64,000 bases of DNA from Delphinus delphis (GCF_949987515.2 NC_082687.1:122989838-123053837); one strand, 5' to 3'. Positions 22,868-35,370 are shown, numbered from the stretch's first letter. The notes: generated by a model from the letters alone, not told the origin. Translations and numbers: made by a program.

Positions 22868-25800
22868 ATGATAATAGGAACATACATATCGATAATTACC
22901 TTAAATGTAAAAGGATTAAATGCTTCAACCAAAAGACAGAGACTGGCTAAATGGATACAAGAACAAGACCCACATGTATTATGTCTACAAGAGACCCACT
23001 TCAGACCTAAGAACACATACGACAGAAAGTGAGGGGATGGAAAAAGATATTCCATGCAAGTGGAAATCAAAAGAAAGCTGGAGTAGCAACTCTCATATAA
23101 GACAAAATAGACTTTAAGATAAAGACTATTACAAGAGACAAAGGACACTGCATAATGATCAAGGGATCAATCCAAGCAGAAGATAGAACAATTGTAAAAA
23201 TTTATGCACCCAACATAGGAGCATCTCAATACATAACACAAATGCTAATGCCTGTAAATGGAAAATCAACAGTAACACAATGAGAGTAGAGGGCTTTAAA
23301 ACCATACTTTCAACAATGGACAGATTATCCAAAATGAAAGTAAATAAGGAAACAGAAGCTTTAAAAGACACATTAAACAAGATGGACTTAATTGATATTT
23401 ATAGGATATTCCATCCAAAAACAACTGAATACACTTTCTTCTCAAGTGATCATGGAATATTCTTCAGGATAGATAATACCTTGTGTCACAAATCAATCCT
23501 TGGTAAATTTAAGAAAACTGAAATTGTGTCAAGTATCTTTTCTGACCCCAGTGCTATGAGACTAGATATCAATTACAGCAAAAATATCAGTAAAAAATAC
23601 AAACACATGGAGGCTAAACAATACACTACTAAATAACCAAGTGATCACTGAAGAAATCAAGAAGGAAATCAAAAAATACCTAGAAACAAATGACAATGAA
23701 AACATGGTGACCCAAAACCTTTGGGATGCAGCAAAAGCAATTCTAAGAGGGAATTTTATAGCAATACAATCCTACCTCAGGAAACAAGAAACATCTCAAA
23801 TTAAAAACGCAAACTTACACCTAAAGCAATTAGAGAAAGAAGAACAAAATAAGACCAAAGTTAGCAGAAGGAAAGAAATCATAAAGATCAGATCAGAAAT
23901 AAATGAAAAAGAAATGAAGGAAACAATAACAAAGACCAATAAAACTAAAAGCTGGTTCTTTGAGAAGATAAACAAAATTGACAAACCATTAGCCAGAGTC
24001 ATCAAGAGAAAAAAGGAGAAGACACAAAGCAAAAGAATTAGAAATGAAAAAGGAAAAGTAACAACTGACACTGCAGCAAAACAAAGTATCATGAGAGATT
24101 ACTACAAGCAACTATATGCCAATAAAATGGGTAACCTGGAAAAAATGGACATATTCTTAGAAATGCACATCCTTCTGAGACTGAACCAGGAAGAAATACA
24201 AAACATAAACAGAAAAATCACAAGCACTGAAATTGAAACTGTGATTTAAAATCTTCCAACAAACAAAAGCCCAGTACCAGATGGCTTCATAGGCGAATTC
24301 TATCAAACATTTAGAGAAGAGCTAACACCTATCCTTCTCAAACTCTTCCAAAATATAGCAAAAGTATGAACACTCCCAAACTCGGTCTATGAAGCAACTA
24401 TCACCCTGATATCAAAACCAGATAAAGATATCCCAAAGAAAGAAAACTACAGGCCAATATCACTGATGAACATAGATGTAAAAATCCTCAACAAAATACT
24501 AGCAAACAGGATCCAACAGCACATTAAAGGGATCATACACCATGATCACATGGGGTTCATCCCAGGAATGCAAGAATTCTTCAATATACACAAATCAATC
24601 AATGTGATGCACCATATTAACAAGTTGAAGAATAAAAACCATATGATCAACTCAATAGATGCAGAAAAAGCTATCGACAAAATTCAACAGCAATTTATGA
24701 TAAAGACCCTCCAGAAAGTAGGCATAGAGGGACCTTACCTCAACATAATAAAGGGCATATATGACAAACCCACAGCCAACATTGTTCTCAATTGTGAAAG
24801 ACTGAAACTATTTCCTCTAAGATAAGGAACAAGACAAGGTTTTCCATTCTCACCACTGTTATTCAACATAGTTTTGGAAGTTTTAGCCACAGCAATCTGA
24901 CAAGAAAAAGAAATAAAAGGAATTCAAATCAGAAAAGAACTAAAGCTTTCACTGTTTGCAGATGACATGGTACTATACATAGATAATCCTAAAGATTCTA
25001 CCAGAAAACTATGAGTGCTAATCAATGAATTTGGTAGAGTAGCAGAATACAAAATTAATGCACACAAATCTCTTGCATTCCTATACACTAATGATGGAAA
25101 ATCTGAAAGAGAAATTAAGGAAACTCTCCCGTTTACCATTGCAACAAAAAGAATAACATACGTAGGAATAAACCTACCTAAGGATCCAAAAGACCTGTAT
25201 GCAGAAAACTATAAGACATGATGAATGAAATTAAAGATGTTACAAACAGATGGAGAGATATACCATGCGCTTGGATTGGAAAAGTCAACATTGTGAAAAT
25301 GACTATACTACACAAAGCAATCTACAGAGTCAGTGCAATCCCTATCAAACTACCACTGGCATTTTTCACAGAACTAGAACAAAAAATTTCACAATTTGTA
25401 TGGAAACACAAAAGACCCCAAATAGTGAAAGCAATCTGGAGAAAGAAAAACAGAGCTGGAGGAATCAGGCTCCCAGACTTAAGACTATACTACTAATTTA
25501 CAATAATCAAGACAGTATGGTACTGGCACAAAAACAAAAATATAGATCAATGGAACAGCATAGAAAACCCAGAGATAATCCCATGCACATATAGCCACAT
25601 TTCTTTGATAAAGGAGGCAAGAATATACAATTGAGAAAAGACTACCTTTTCAATAACTTGTGCTGGGAAAACTGGACAGCTACATGTAAAAGAATAAAAT
25701 TAGAACACTCCCTAACACCATGCACAGAAATAAACTCAGAATGGATTAAAGACCTAAATGTAAGGCCAGACACTATCAAACTCTTAGAGGAAAACATAGG

Positions 25801-26560
25801 CAGAACACTCTATGACATAAATCACAGCAAGATCCTTTATGACCCACCTCCTAGAGAAATGGAAATAAAAACAAAAACAAATGGGAACTAATGAAACTTA
25901 AAAGCTTTTGCACAGCAAAGGCAACCATAAACAAGACAAAAAGACAAACTCAGAATGGGAGAAAATATTTGCAAATGAAGCAACTGACAAAGGATTAATC
26001 TCAAAAATATACAAGCAGCACATGTAGCTCAGTATCAGAAAAACAAACAATTCAATCCAAAACTGGGCAGAAGACCTAAAAAGATATTCCTCCAAAGAAG
26101 ATATACAGGTTGCCAACAAACACATGAAAGGATGTTCAACATCACTAATCATTAGAGAAATGCAAATCAAAACTACAATGAGATATCATCTCACACTGAT
26201 CAGAATGACCATCAACAAAAAGTCTACAAACAATAAATGCTGGAGAGGGTGTGGAGAAAAGGGAACCCTCTTAAAGTGTTGGTGGGAATATAAATTGATA
26301 CAGCCACTATGGAGAACAGTATGAAGCTTCCTTAAAAAACTAAAAATCAAAATACCATATGACCCAGCAATCTCACTACTGGGCATATACCCTAGGAAAA
26401 CCATAATTCAAAAAGCGTCATGTACCACAATATGCACTGCACTCTATTTACAATAGCCAGACATGGAATCTACCTAAGTGTTCATTGACAGATGAATGCA
26501 TAAAGAAGATGTGGCACACATTTACAGTGGAATATTACTCAGCTGTAAAATGAAATGAAA
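22868..26560 (+). pseudogene. L1 ORF2 (endonuclease / reverse transcriptase) pseudogene
   Basis: ORF2 of L1 encodes an AP-like endonuclease, a reverse transcriptase and a cysteine-rich C-terminus that carry out target-primed reverse transcription in the nucleus. From the ATG at 22868 the start is readable (SIITLNVKGLNAS, then LCLQETHF with the endonuclease Glu), until a stop after about 55 codons. The fragment at 23280-23636 covers the later endonuclease. The catalytic GDFN motif reads EGFK there, and the SDH motif reads SDP at 23541-23549. The reverse transcriptase lies in one frame from 23641 to 25221. It keeps FADD (24955-24966) but is cut by stops at 24247, 24367, 24823, 24898 and 25012. 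A frameshift near 25215-25222 leads to the IPIK, RPQI and LPDLRLYY region. C-terminal pieces continue to about 26.5 kb. The element cannot be autonomous. Confidence 0.9.
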
Positions 26561-26990
26561 TTGAGTTATATGTAGTGAGGTGGATAGACCTAAGAGTCTG
26601 TCATACAGAGTAAGGTAAGTCAGAAGAGAAAAACAAATACCATATGCTAACACATATATATGGAATCTAAAAAAAAAAAAAAAAGTGTTTCTGAAGAACC
26701 TAGGGGCAGGACAGGGATAAAGATGCAGATGTAGAGAATGGACTTGAGGTATATACACTACCAAATGTAAAATAGATAGCTAGTGGGAAGCAGCTGTATA
26801 GCACAGGGAGATCAGCTTGGTGCTTTGTGTCCACCTAGAGGGGTGGGATAGGGAGGGAGGGAGGGAGATGCAAGAGGGAGAGGACATGCAGATATATGTA
26901 TACGTATTGCTGATTCATTTTGCTATACAGCAGAAACTAACCCACCATTGTAAAGCAATTATATGCCAATAAAGATGTTTAAAAAAAAGA
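26561..26990 (+). other. L1 3'UTR and A-rich tail
   Basis: Follows the last ORF2 remnant. It holds an A15 run at 26669-26683, a guanine-run tract at 26840-26866, the terminal 'caattatatgccaataaaga' with an AATAAA polyadenylation signal at 26969-26974, and a short A tail that abuts the right target-site duplication. Confidence 0.85.
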
Positions 26991-27000
26991 ATAAATAATG

Positions 27001-27860
27001 TTTCCATATTCTTCAAAATGGTAGTTTTTAATTATCAAGCAATGAATAAGTTAAAACAAAAGTAGATATTTGAAATATTAATAGTTAAAGACTATCCTGA
27101 AATATATTTCCATGATAATTTGAAAACTTAAGCTGATACAACCTTCCTACCATGCTGAGCTTTCCCTAGACTTTAGAAGTAGTTATTTATAGCTCTCCAA
27201 TCTGAACTGTAGTTATTCTTTGGTTTTTTCAGTGTGTTATATTCCCTCATTTAAATTTTTCATCCCATAAATGCTGGTAGCTATCAATTAGGTAAATAGC
27301 CAAAGAAATAGTCAAAGGATGTGTCTAAGCCATTAAAAAAATAAGATTGTTACCATGTGTCCAGATGGTTCATATATATTGAAGAACTTTCCATAATGAC
27401 CCATGAATTTATAATTAATGGTTTATGGACTAGAACCTACAGGATAAGATGCAAAACTTCTGGCTAAGTGTCCATTAATTAAGAAGGACCATGTATGGAA
27501 TAGTGTATTGAGGGCACCACTAGTATGTTTTCCAAAAATGGAATTATTGACATAGACTTTGAAGATAGAGGGTTATAGTAGTTTCCTAGATGTGGGGTTA
27601 GAAGGAAGAACATTTAAAGCTGTTGTAAAATAAATGTCTTTGTTTAATTTTGTAAGGGGTTTTTCCCCCAGTGCCTAGAAGGCTATTTTCTTCTTTTTGT
27701 TTTCCAAAATGTAATATTTCGGTTAATTAGTATGAGCAGACACATAAACTAGTTTTCTGGTTTCTTAATATCAGTTTAAACAGAGGCTAAATCATTTGTT
27801 TTTCAGTGAATCTTCTCAAAGGAAGGTTTTTTTTAATTGAAAGTTGGAACTTGCCTCAGG
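27001..27860. other. unassigned sequence
   Basis: No gene or named repeat was recognised downstream of the L1. Confidence 0.4.
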
Positions 27861-27863
27861 ACA

Positions 27864-27965
27864 CTCATTCATTCATTCAATTACTTAATGAGTTGTTTAT
27901 CACACATGGTGTTTTCTGCCAGGCTGAGGGCTAATATTTAAGGAAACAGTGATGGCCAGCAGAGG
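27864..27965 (+). mobile_element. possible MIR/L2-type ancient repeat
   Basis: A 'cattcattcattcaattact' start, a 'tgttttctgccaggctgagg' core and a 'ggaaacagtgatggcca' end resemble the old 'ttcattcaacaaatatttattgag...gccaggcact...acagtgaac' repeat. The match is short and diverged. Confidence 0.45.
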
Positions 27966-30900
27966 ATTTCTAACTCTGAGAATGTCTCCTGATAGAAAAA
28001 CATGCTAGCTAATCTTGTTCCTTTGTGTTTTAATGCAGCTGCATTGGACACTTACTCAAATATGCAAGTTTAATTTTTTCCTGCCATAAGTCACAAACAA
28101 GGATTACAATCACTAAAGTCAACGTATTTTAGAAGGTATTTCATAGAAAATGAGAAGAATAAGTTCAGAAGAACAAATTAGAATTTTACCCAAAGTACAC
28201 ATGAAGAAAGAAGACAGCTTCAGAAATGCTTGATTAATGACAGCCATTTCTGAAATAAAAGCTAAGTAACACAAGAAATTGGAGGCAGAACATAAAGGAA
28301 TAAAGTAACCAAAAAAGAATTTCTTAATTATTGATGTAAATAAAACAGGAAATTGTGCTCAGACCTTTTAGTCAGGAAAGAAAACTTGGACTATATACTG
28401 GGCTGAAACTTTTACTTTTCAGATGGAAAGTACAGATAAGAGAGCTAAAAATTTAAGCAATTCTTGAAAAATGACAGGCCTGGCTACAGAAAATTTAAAT
28501 TTTCTGAGTTTGCTCCACTGAATTCAAATACTTTAATCAAATGAAAGCTGACCTGCCAGAGTTGGTGAGAAAGGACTTCTTTGTCAGATATTGAGAGGAG
28601 ATCCCTTCAATTTTCTTCACAGATAAGTCTTCTTAGGTTTTCATGGGAGAGCAGGGAGGATGTTGGCCTTGAACTTCACTGTAAGGGGCTCATCCCTCTG
28701 CAGCTATACTTGACACTGATAAGTGCTTGTCTTGCACAGTTTCAGTTTCTCAGTTGAAACTGTAGCTCCTTTCAAATGGGCCTCATGTCTAGAGCTGTAC
28801 TGCAACCATCCAGCCATTCCTTCCCATCCAAGGTACTGCATGTAGGAGGTGCCTCTTCCATGCAATAACTCACAGATAGATACCTGTCTCTGCTGTCTCT
28901 CTGGAAGTTGCCTTCTGAAACAGGCCCAGCAGCTGCTTCTCATGAAGCTCCAGCCCAGCCTCCTCTCCCAGCAATCTAGTTCTTTGTCAAGAGCCTAGGT
29001 CTTGGAAAACATAAGCTTCAACTCTCTCCCACAGGAAGAATATCCTCAGGTCTCCTGGAGCTAAGCCCTGCTGTCCCTCTTTAAAGGGGAAAGAGTAAAA
29101 TGTATCTCATTCTTTCTTATTTGGAAAACACAGTTAAGTTCTCTTTCCATTGGATTGTGTGACAGACATACTTAACGTAATTGCTCCCTCTCAGGTAACA
29201 CAATTTTTTGCAATAAGAGCTAAAAATAAATATCAATTTCTCAATACTAACAGGGAAATTAAAGCTGTGTTATGGCTTTTGGATATAAAAGTTATACAAA
29301 ACAACAAACAAAAACAAGTAAATAGTAATAAAACAAGTAATAAAAATGCCTTTGGAATGTTTTTGTTCAGACACATATAATTATGGAATTCAGTTTCCAA
29401 GGATGGTTTTCTGGACAGAAGTTTTACACAGAGTATAATCCTTATGGACTCTTTTTTGTTTGGTTTCAGTAAATTTCAACGTCAAAGTGCTGCTGCTGTT
29501 TCATTCCAATGCCACATGATTGTACTGAGAAGAGAGAAGAGTATGTATCAAGTCACTGAGTGAGTGACTAGGGCTCATGTGTTGACCATTTCTCAATAGA
29601 TTTAGAATTTTTACCCTTCAAGAGGAAAAAAAAATCTGTTGAAATCCAAAGAGTTCACAGTCAAAAGACCAGATTATTCATTATTTTTATTCCCTTAGGA
29701 AACTGTAAGGAATAATTCTGCTGACCATATTGTTTTGTTCAAATGAGATGTTTTGTTTTTTTGAACAGAAAAGTGTCAAGTTGAAAATGTTCTTTTTCTT
29801 TTCTTTATCACTTTGAAAGGATCATTCAACCAAATCAAGCAATTGAAAACAATGGCACTTTTTATGTGAACTAAAACTTCTTCACATACCCAGAAACAAA
29901 TGCTAAATTCCACTTTAATCAGGCCAGATCAGTTACACAGAATGGATTACTACCACAATGATCTCTGAGAGTCCTGATACTTTGATTCTGTTATAAACTT
30001 TGTAAGGCTGTTGCCCTGTATTCTGTTATTAAATTTTACATACTATGATCTTCTAAATCAGCACAATCACAGCTTAAAAGAGGAAACCAATTTTAAAAAG
30101 CATAGATAAGTGCTACTTCATCTATGTAATTTTTTTTTTTTTTTTGGTACTTAAACCAAAAGAAGTCCAGGAAAGAATGCCTCCCAAAGGATGCTAGTTG
30201 GCCAACATGTTTTGAGTTGTGAGGTGCAGATCTTGTCTAGATAAGTGTAGTCTTGGCTTCAAGGATAAAATATCTATTTTTGTCTTTGCCTCTACTGGTT
30301 TTTGCAACACTTCTTTCCTAGTCCATTACATTGAATGACTCCCACTTTTATGACTAGACTTCATTATTGAAAGAAGAGATAAAGAAACTAAATATCTTCC
30401 TTATCCACACTTCCTCTTATATAAAAATTTATTTCCTAGCAATATGCTGATGTATTAAAAATAGTTTAATGGATAGTTTTTACATATTTATACTAAAAGT
30501 GTAGAATATATCTTAAAATATGACTTTCCCTGGATATACGTCTATTTACAGTCTGGAATTTAATCATCCATTAATAAGAATATTTTAAATTTATTCATTA
30601 TAAATAGATGCCTCTTAAAGTCTGCAATATTAGGGATTGTGAAGGGAATGTGTTCTATGTGGCTCCAGGGTCCAAACTCCTAATCACTCTGACATATGTC
30701 ATTGGATTCAACAAGAGCCAATAGCTAGGTAGAGAAGCTTGTCTGGGAGATGTTTGGGAACTCTGTACACAAGAGGGATGCTTAATAGCCCAGGGCAGCT
30801 GTGGCATGAAATTACATAGAAATCTCTCTCTTCTACTGCCCAACCCCCAACACCTATATGGGGCGCATATCTCCTCTAGAACTTTGATGAATTGCCAATA

Positions 30901-31439
30901 ATAATTCTGGGCATCTGGAGACAATAATCTGGCACAGATACTGGTGGTCTCTTAAGAGACATTGTTAGTAATATCAATGTAGAAGTTTGATTTGTGGGCA
31001 GTGGTTGTGAAATTGTTCGAGAGGGGGAAAACATAATGAGTGCTTTGGGATGACTGTGGCTAAATGGAGATTCTTCATATGGAGCCTCTGTAGATGGAGA
31101 TACCATGAGTACTCTATCAAGATCAAGTGGATCCAGTGATATAAAAAAGTTATTTTTATTGATGTAAATTTATTTGTTCCACATATTAGGAAGATCCAGT
31201 AGACACATACAACTTACATCTATGTGAATATGAGATGATTTCCCATATATAACTAATTTTTCAGATAACTAAAAATTATATGATTTTTACTGACTGCATA
31301 CATATAATATATATAATATGGATCTCTTTTCAGTTTACCTAAGACCTTGCCAGAGAGTTCAATATTGAATTGGATACATACTGGTTTCTATCACAAGCTT
31401 GACTGATTTAATTTTCAGAGAAAGCTTAAGTCAACTCCC
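27966..31439. other. unassigned sequence
   Basis: About 3.5 kb with no gene that I can support. The stretch 28700-29090 is GC-richer and could be a diverged LTR or other old repeat. The stretch 30655-31106 carries overlapping minus-strand frames (89 and 76 codons) that share a block in two frames, as expected from a decayed element. I could not name either. A T18 run lies at about 30129-30146. Confidence 0.4.
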
Positions 31440-31575
31440 TTCTAGACTAATCTTCTACTAGAATGTCACCTCCATGAGAGCTGTATCTGGTCTGTACTAT
31501 TCACCACTCCCATATCCTTAGTACATAGAACAAAACTAGGCATAAGCATTAATTAAATATTTTTGAATTAATGGA
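31440..31575 (+). mobile_element. L2 LINE 3' end fragment
   Basis: The landmarks 'gaatgtcacctccatgagag', 'catatccttagtacatagaa' and 'attaattaaatatttttgaa' follow the order of the L2 3' end ('ctccatgagggcagggac...cagtgcctagcacatag...aataaatatttgttgaatga'). Confidence 0.7.
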
Positions 31576-32339
31576 TTTCCTTTGACCTTAGATGGCCCAT
31601 GCTTTACTGCAGTACAAAGGGACATAAGCCTTGTGTCTAAATATTTTTTGCTCCTCACTCACAAGATCTTTTCCTCCATCCTGACATACCTGTATACTCC
31701 CATCATCGTTCTCTAATCTATATCTCCTCCAAAACCTCAGTTTTCAACATCTGCTTTCCATCTACTACCTCTTAATCTTCAACTTTACTTTTTCCAGTAA
31801 TTTGTTGACTTGGTAAAGACCTCCCAATTGATTTTCCCACCATCTTTCCCTGTCCATCATGACCTTCATCTCTTTACTCTCCTTTTACAAGTGCTCCATA
31901 GCATCTGTCCTCTTCTCTCTTGCGTCTCTTTTCCTTTGCAAAACTCCAATCCTCCTTAAATCCACAACTTAATTCAAGCTTTTGAATGTTCTGGGAATAA
32001 AGACATGCAACAATGCTGATTGGATATCTTTTATTTTTTACCACTCTTGGAAGCAGTATGCTTTTCCTATTCCTGATATTTCTTTCTAAATGAGTATAAT
32101 TCAATTAGCCTAATTCCAGATCTCACTGATTGCCTTATAAGAATTAAATGAGAACAAAATGACATTATTTCAAATTAGATTCTAAGAGAAGAAAGAGGAG
32201 GGGAGGAAAGTTATGAGCTAATTTCACTACTTATCATAAATAGAAAAATGAAAAGATAAAGTCAATATCCCCCCAAAAAGGGGATGTCTAAGGATATTAT
32301 ATAAAGGTATTAGAATAATTGTAACTGTGTTAGATCGCA
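31576..32339. other. unassigned sequence
   Basis: Pyrimidine-rich on the + strand at 31640-31900. No gene or named family was recognised. Confidence 0.4.
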
Positions 32340-32745
32340 AAAATGACCTCCTGTTCTGCATTCCTCTCATTTGCCCTCCTCTATGATTCTGGGCTTCATC
32401 ATATTATTTCCTTTGACCCATGAGAAGTTAATGAATATAATTCAAACAGAGGTTTGAAAAAGTACTTGCCTGTTGCTTCTTAGGCTTTTTGCAACTCTGT
32501 CTTTGCCATAAGAAGTCTAGTCTTGCCTTCTGGAGGAATGTAATAAGAATGTAAGATACAGAGCTAAATTGTCCCAGTCAATAGCCAGCATAGTCCCAGA
32601 AATGAAAGTAAATCTAGCTTAAACCAGAGCCACAACCCAGCTGAAATCACTGACTCATACACTCATGAACCAGGTTGATGCTTATTGCTCTAAACATTGA
32701 GTTCGGGGTGTCTTTTGTTTTGTTTTGTTTTGTTTGTTTTTAATC
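32340..32745 (+). mobile_element. ancient LTR-like dispersed repeat, family uncertain
   Basis: The blocks 'acagaggtttgaaaaagtac', 'gtctagtcttgccttctgga', 'ctgaaatcactgactcatac' and 'gatgcttattgctctaaaca', with 'gagttcggggtg', occur in the same order as a common old mammalian repeat. That repeat ends in 'aaatgcttattgttttaagc', then 'cactgagttttggggtgg'. I believe it is an ERVL/MaLR-type LTR, but the family needs a database search. Confidence 0.5.
32712..32741. repeat. (TTTTG)n simple repeat
   Basis: About six ttttg units with one shortened copy. Confidence 0.9.
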
Positions 32746-33050
32746 CAGCATAACAGTAGAAATACAACAAATGCTGTAACCATTTAGAAAAATGCAAACC
32801 TTTATAAATGTCAAAAGTTATACTGATAAACACACAGAGTGAAAGAGAATATATAAAACTAGTTATGTAATGAAATTTGATGTGGGTGTGTATATCATAC
32901 AATAATATAAAAGAACAAAGACCAAAGTTATTATTCATATTGACAGTTGTGTAACAGCTTAAATTATGTATTGACAGAAAAAAAGAAGTTCAAATTGCCT
33001 AACAAAGCAAAATTCAATACTCTGTGCTACATTCACAAGACAGATCTGAA
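32746..33050. other. unassigned AT-rich sequence
   Basis: No gene or named repeat was recognised. Confidence 0.35.
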
Positions 33051-33054
33051 ACAA

Positions 33055-33300
33055 ATACTCTGAATGGGTAAAAAGTAAAGAACAAGCAATATTATACCAG
33101 GTAAATGCAGATAAAAAGAAAGTAAGTAGACATCCGACAGGTAGAATTTAGACCAAAAAACACTAAAAGAAGAACACAAAAAGACACTTTATAAGGCCAT
33201 AGGTTAAAATTCAAAATGAAGATATAGAATATATTAATATTTGTGCACTGATAATTCAGCAATACTAGTCATACAAGCCAAATTAAATATGTAAATAAAT
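33055..33300 (+). mobile_element. ancient L1 endonuclease-region fragment (sense)
   Basis: Sequence around 'gtaaaaagtaaagaacaagc', 'agaatttagaccaaaaaaca', 'aacacaaaaagacactttat' and 'cactgataattcagcaa' parallels the L1 ORF2 part that follows the endonuclease QETH motif. It is strongly diverged with no frame left. Confidence 0.5.
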
Positions 33301-33624
33301 AAATCTAATCATGATTTTTTAGAAAAAAAATTCTGAAAAAGAACACTATTGAAAAATAGCTAACTAACTCAATTAAAAAGTGGTGGCAGTGAGGGAATTG
33401 AGGTGGGGGGAGACAAAGCACAAAGTTAGAAATAACAAGGGTAAAATTATCATCAAAATTGAGGAAATTATAAAAATAATAATTAAGAGACTTACTTTGT
33501 ACAATAATGCAAATTAATTTAAAAAAATGAAAACTTGGATAATTTTCTCTCTCTACTAAACGGCTGTGGGAGAGGAGGAGAAGATGGGCTATGTAGATCA
33601 ATTAACATTGAAGAAATAAAGGAA

Positions 33625-34250
33625 GTACTTGAAAAGAGTGGGTGTTCGTTTTTAATTGTTGACTGAAGTGTTCTTTGTAGGTCAGTGAGGTTAAATTGGT
33701 TAACAGTTGTTCAAATCTTCTACAAGTTGTTGAGATTTTCACATAAGATTTTTGACACTTCTTTTTCTCCTTTAAATCTGTCATATGTACTGTTTGTATT
33801 TCAAAGCTCTATTATTGTATACACACTGATTTTGGATTCTTGTATCTTTCTGTGGAATTAGTTCTTTTATCATTTTGAAATGTCTTTTTCTCTAGTAGTA
33901 CACCTTGTCTTAAGTCTTCTTTGCCTAATATTAATAAATTTGTAATAGCTATCTTTTGGTTTGTGTATGCATAATATATATATTTTTCATCCTTTTGATT
34001 CTCTCTTTATCTTTATACTCAAGTGTATCTCTAGTAAACAACATCAAATTGATTTTGATATCTTTATCCAGTTAGACAAATGTGGCCTTTTAATGGGATT
34101 TTAGTCAATTTACGTTTATCACAATTCCTGATATATCTGTATTTAATGAACATATTGTTATTATCCCATGTATTCATTTATTTTTTAATGCATTTTTAGA
34201 TTAATCAAGTTTTAAAAATTCTAAGTTGGGTTTTTTTGTTATATATTCTC
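33625..34250 (-). mobile_element. ancient L1 endonuclease-region fragment (antisense)
   Basis: Reverse-complement L1 ORF2 is recognisable here. 'ttagacaaatgtggcctttt' with 'ttttagtcaatttacgttta' mirrors the ORF2 start. 'ctctagtaaacaacatcaaa' mirrors the QETH region. 'tctccttt' followed by 'tctattattgtatacaca' mirrors later endonuclease sequence. It overlaps in L1 coordinates with the sense fragment at 33055-33300, so the two are separate copies in opposite orientation. Confidence 0.7.
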
Positions 34251-34403
34251 ACACAATTCTTTTAGTATTTCTCTAAATATAGTATCCCTGATTTCTATTT
34301 TTTAAATATTATTTTTATTTTACTAATGGAAAGATAGCTAGTACACCTTCATGTATTCCAGATGAATTTCAGAAAGGAAGAAGAGAAAGGATCATACCAA
34401 CCA
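34251..34403. other. unassigned AT-rich spacer
   Basis: A short stretch between two L1 fragments. It may be further L1 sequence too diverged to place. Confidence 0.3.
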
Positions 34404-35015
34404 TCAGTCTTTTTTTATTTTGGGGGGAACTTTATTGAGGAATATTTTACATAAGTAACACCTGTTTAAGTGTGCAATTTGATAAGTTTTTACATATGTA
34501 TACATGCACCCATGAAACTATTACCACAATTGAGATAATGAACTTATCATTGTCCCCAAAACTCCCTCTTGCTCCCCTGTGATCCTTTCTTCTTGCCCAC
34601 TCGTCAATACCCAGACAGTCACTGATCTTTTTATTACTGTAGGTGAGTTTTCACTTCTAGAATTTCATATAAACAAAAATATGTATTATATACATTTTTG
34701 TACTGGCTCGAGCATATTTATTTTGAGATAAATCTAAATTGTTCCATGATTCAATATTCATTCCCCTTTATTGCTGAACAGTATTTTACTGCATTACATA
34801 CAACAATTTATTTATCCGATTCACCTATAGATAGATAGTTGGATTTTTTTCCTAATTTGAGTCTATTACAAATTAAGCCTTCAAAAACATTCAGGTACAA
34901 TTCTTCATATGGACATGTGCTTTCATTTGTTTTTGCTAAATACTTAGAAATGGAATGGCTAGTCATATACTAGGTATATGTTCAATGTTTTTACATGAAG
35001 TTCAGAAACATGCAA
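34404..35015 (-). mobile_element. ancient L1 (L1M-type) 3' end fragment, antisense
   Basis: The + strand reads 'aactttattgaggaatattt', 'agtgtgcaatttgataagtt', 'catgaaactattaccacaat' and later 'aaatggaatggctagtcata'. This is the reverse complement of the 3' region of old L1 elements, with the 3' terminus on the left at the T-rich start. Confidence 0.85.
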
Positions 35016-35370
35016 AAGCATGACAAAGATTGTCACAACAAAGTACCACAGACACTTTTTCCTCACAAATCTGGAGACTAGAAGTCTGGAACCAAGGTGT
35101 CAGCAGGACTGGTTTCTTGTGAGGTCTTTTCTTGCCTTGCAGATGGCCTTCTCCGTGTGTTTTCACATGGTCCTCTCTCTGTTTCTATGTCCAAATTTCC
35201 TCTTCTTATAAGGAAACCAGTTATATTGGATTAGGGCCTACCCTAATGACTTCATTTTAACTTAATTTCCTCTTTGAAGACCCTAGCTCCAAATACAGTC
35301 ACATTCTGAGGTACTGGAGGCTATGACTTTAACATATGGATTTGAGGGGAACACAATTCAGCCCATAATA
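35016..35370 (-). mobile_element. MLT1-type LTR (ERVL-MaLR), antisense
   Basis: Read on the minus strand from 35370, it begins with 'tattatgggctgaattgtgt' and continues through 'aacatatg' and 'gtacctcagaatgtgac'. It then gives 'aggccctaatccaatataac' and 'ccttataagaagaggaaatt', and ends near 'tctgtggtactttgttgtga'. This is the standard layout of MLT1 LTRs, which are ancient endogenous retroviral LTRs shared across placental mammals. The far end is truncated or diverged. No internal region is adjacent, so it is probably a solo LTR. Confidence 0.85.

Larger units (their letters stand above)
21323..26990 (+). mobile_element. nearly full-length L1 retrotransposon, inactive
   Basis: A 5.67-kb LINE-1 in a single orientation, with a 10-bp target-site duplication. 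In order it has about 600 bp of 5'UTR, ORF1 (21925-22809), a short spacer, ORF2 (about 22868 to 26.6 kb), a 3'UTR with a guanine-run tract, and an A8 tail. Intact L1 elements are usually 6-7 kb, so part of the 5'UTR is probably missing, although the coding region is represented from its first methionine. Both ORFs carry stops and frameshifts. The element could not move itself. Its 3' end is close in sequence to the truncated copy at 12993-14285. Confidence 0.95.
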
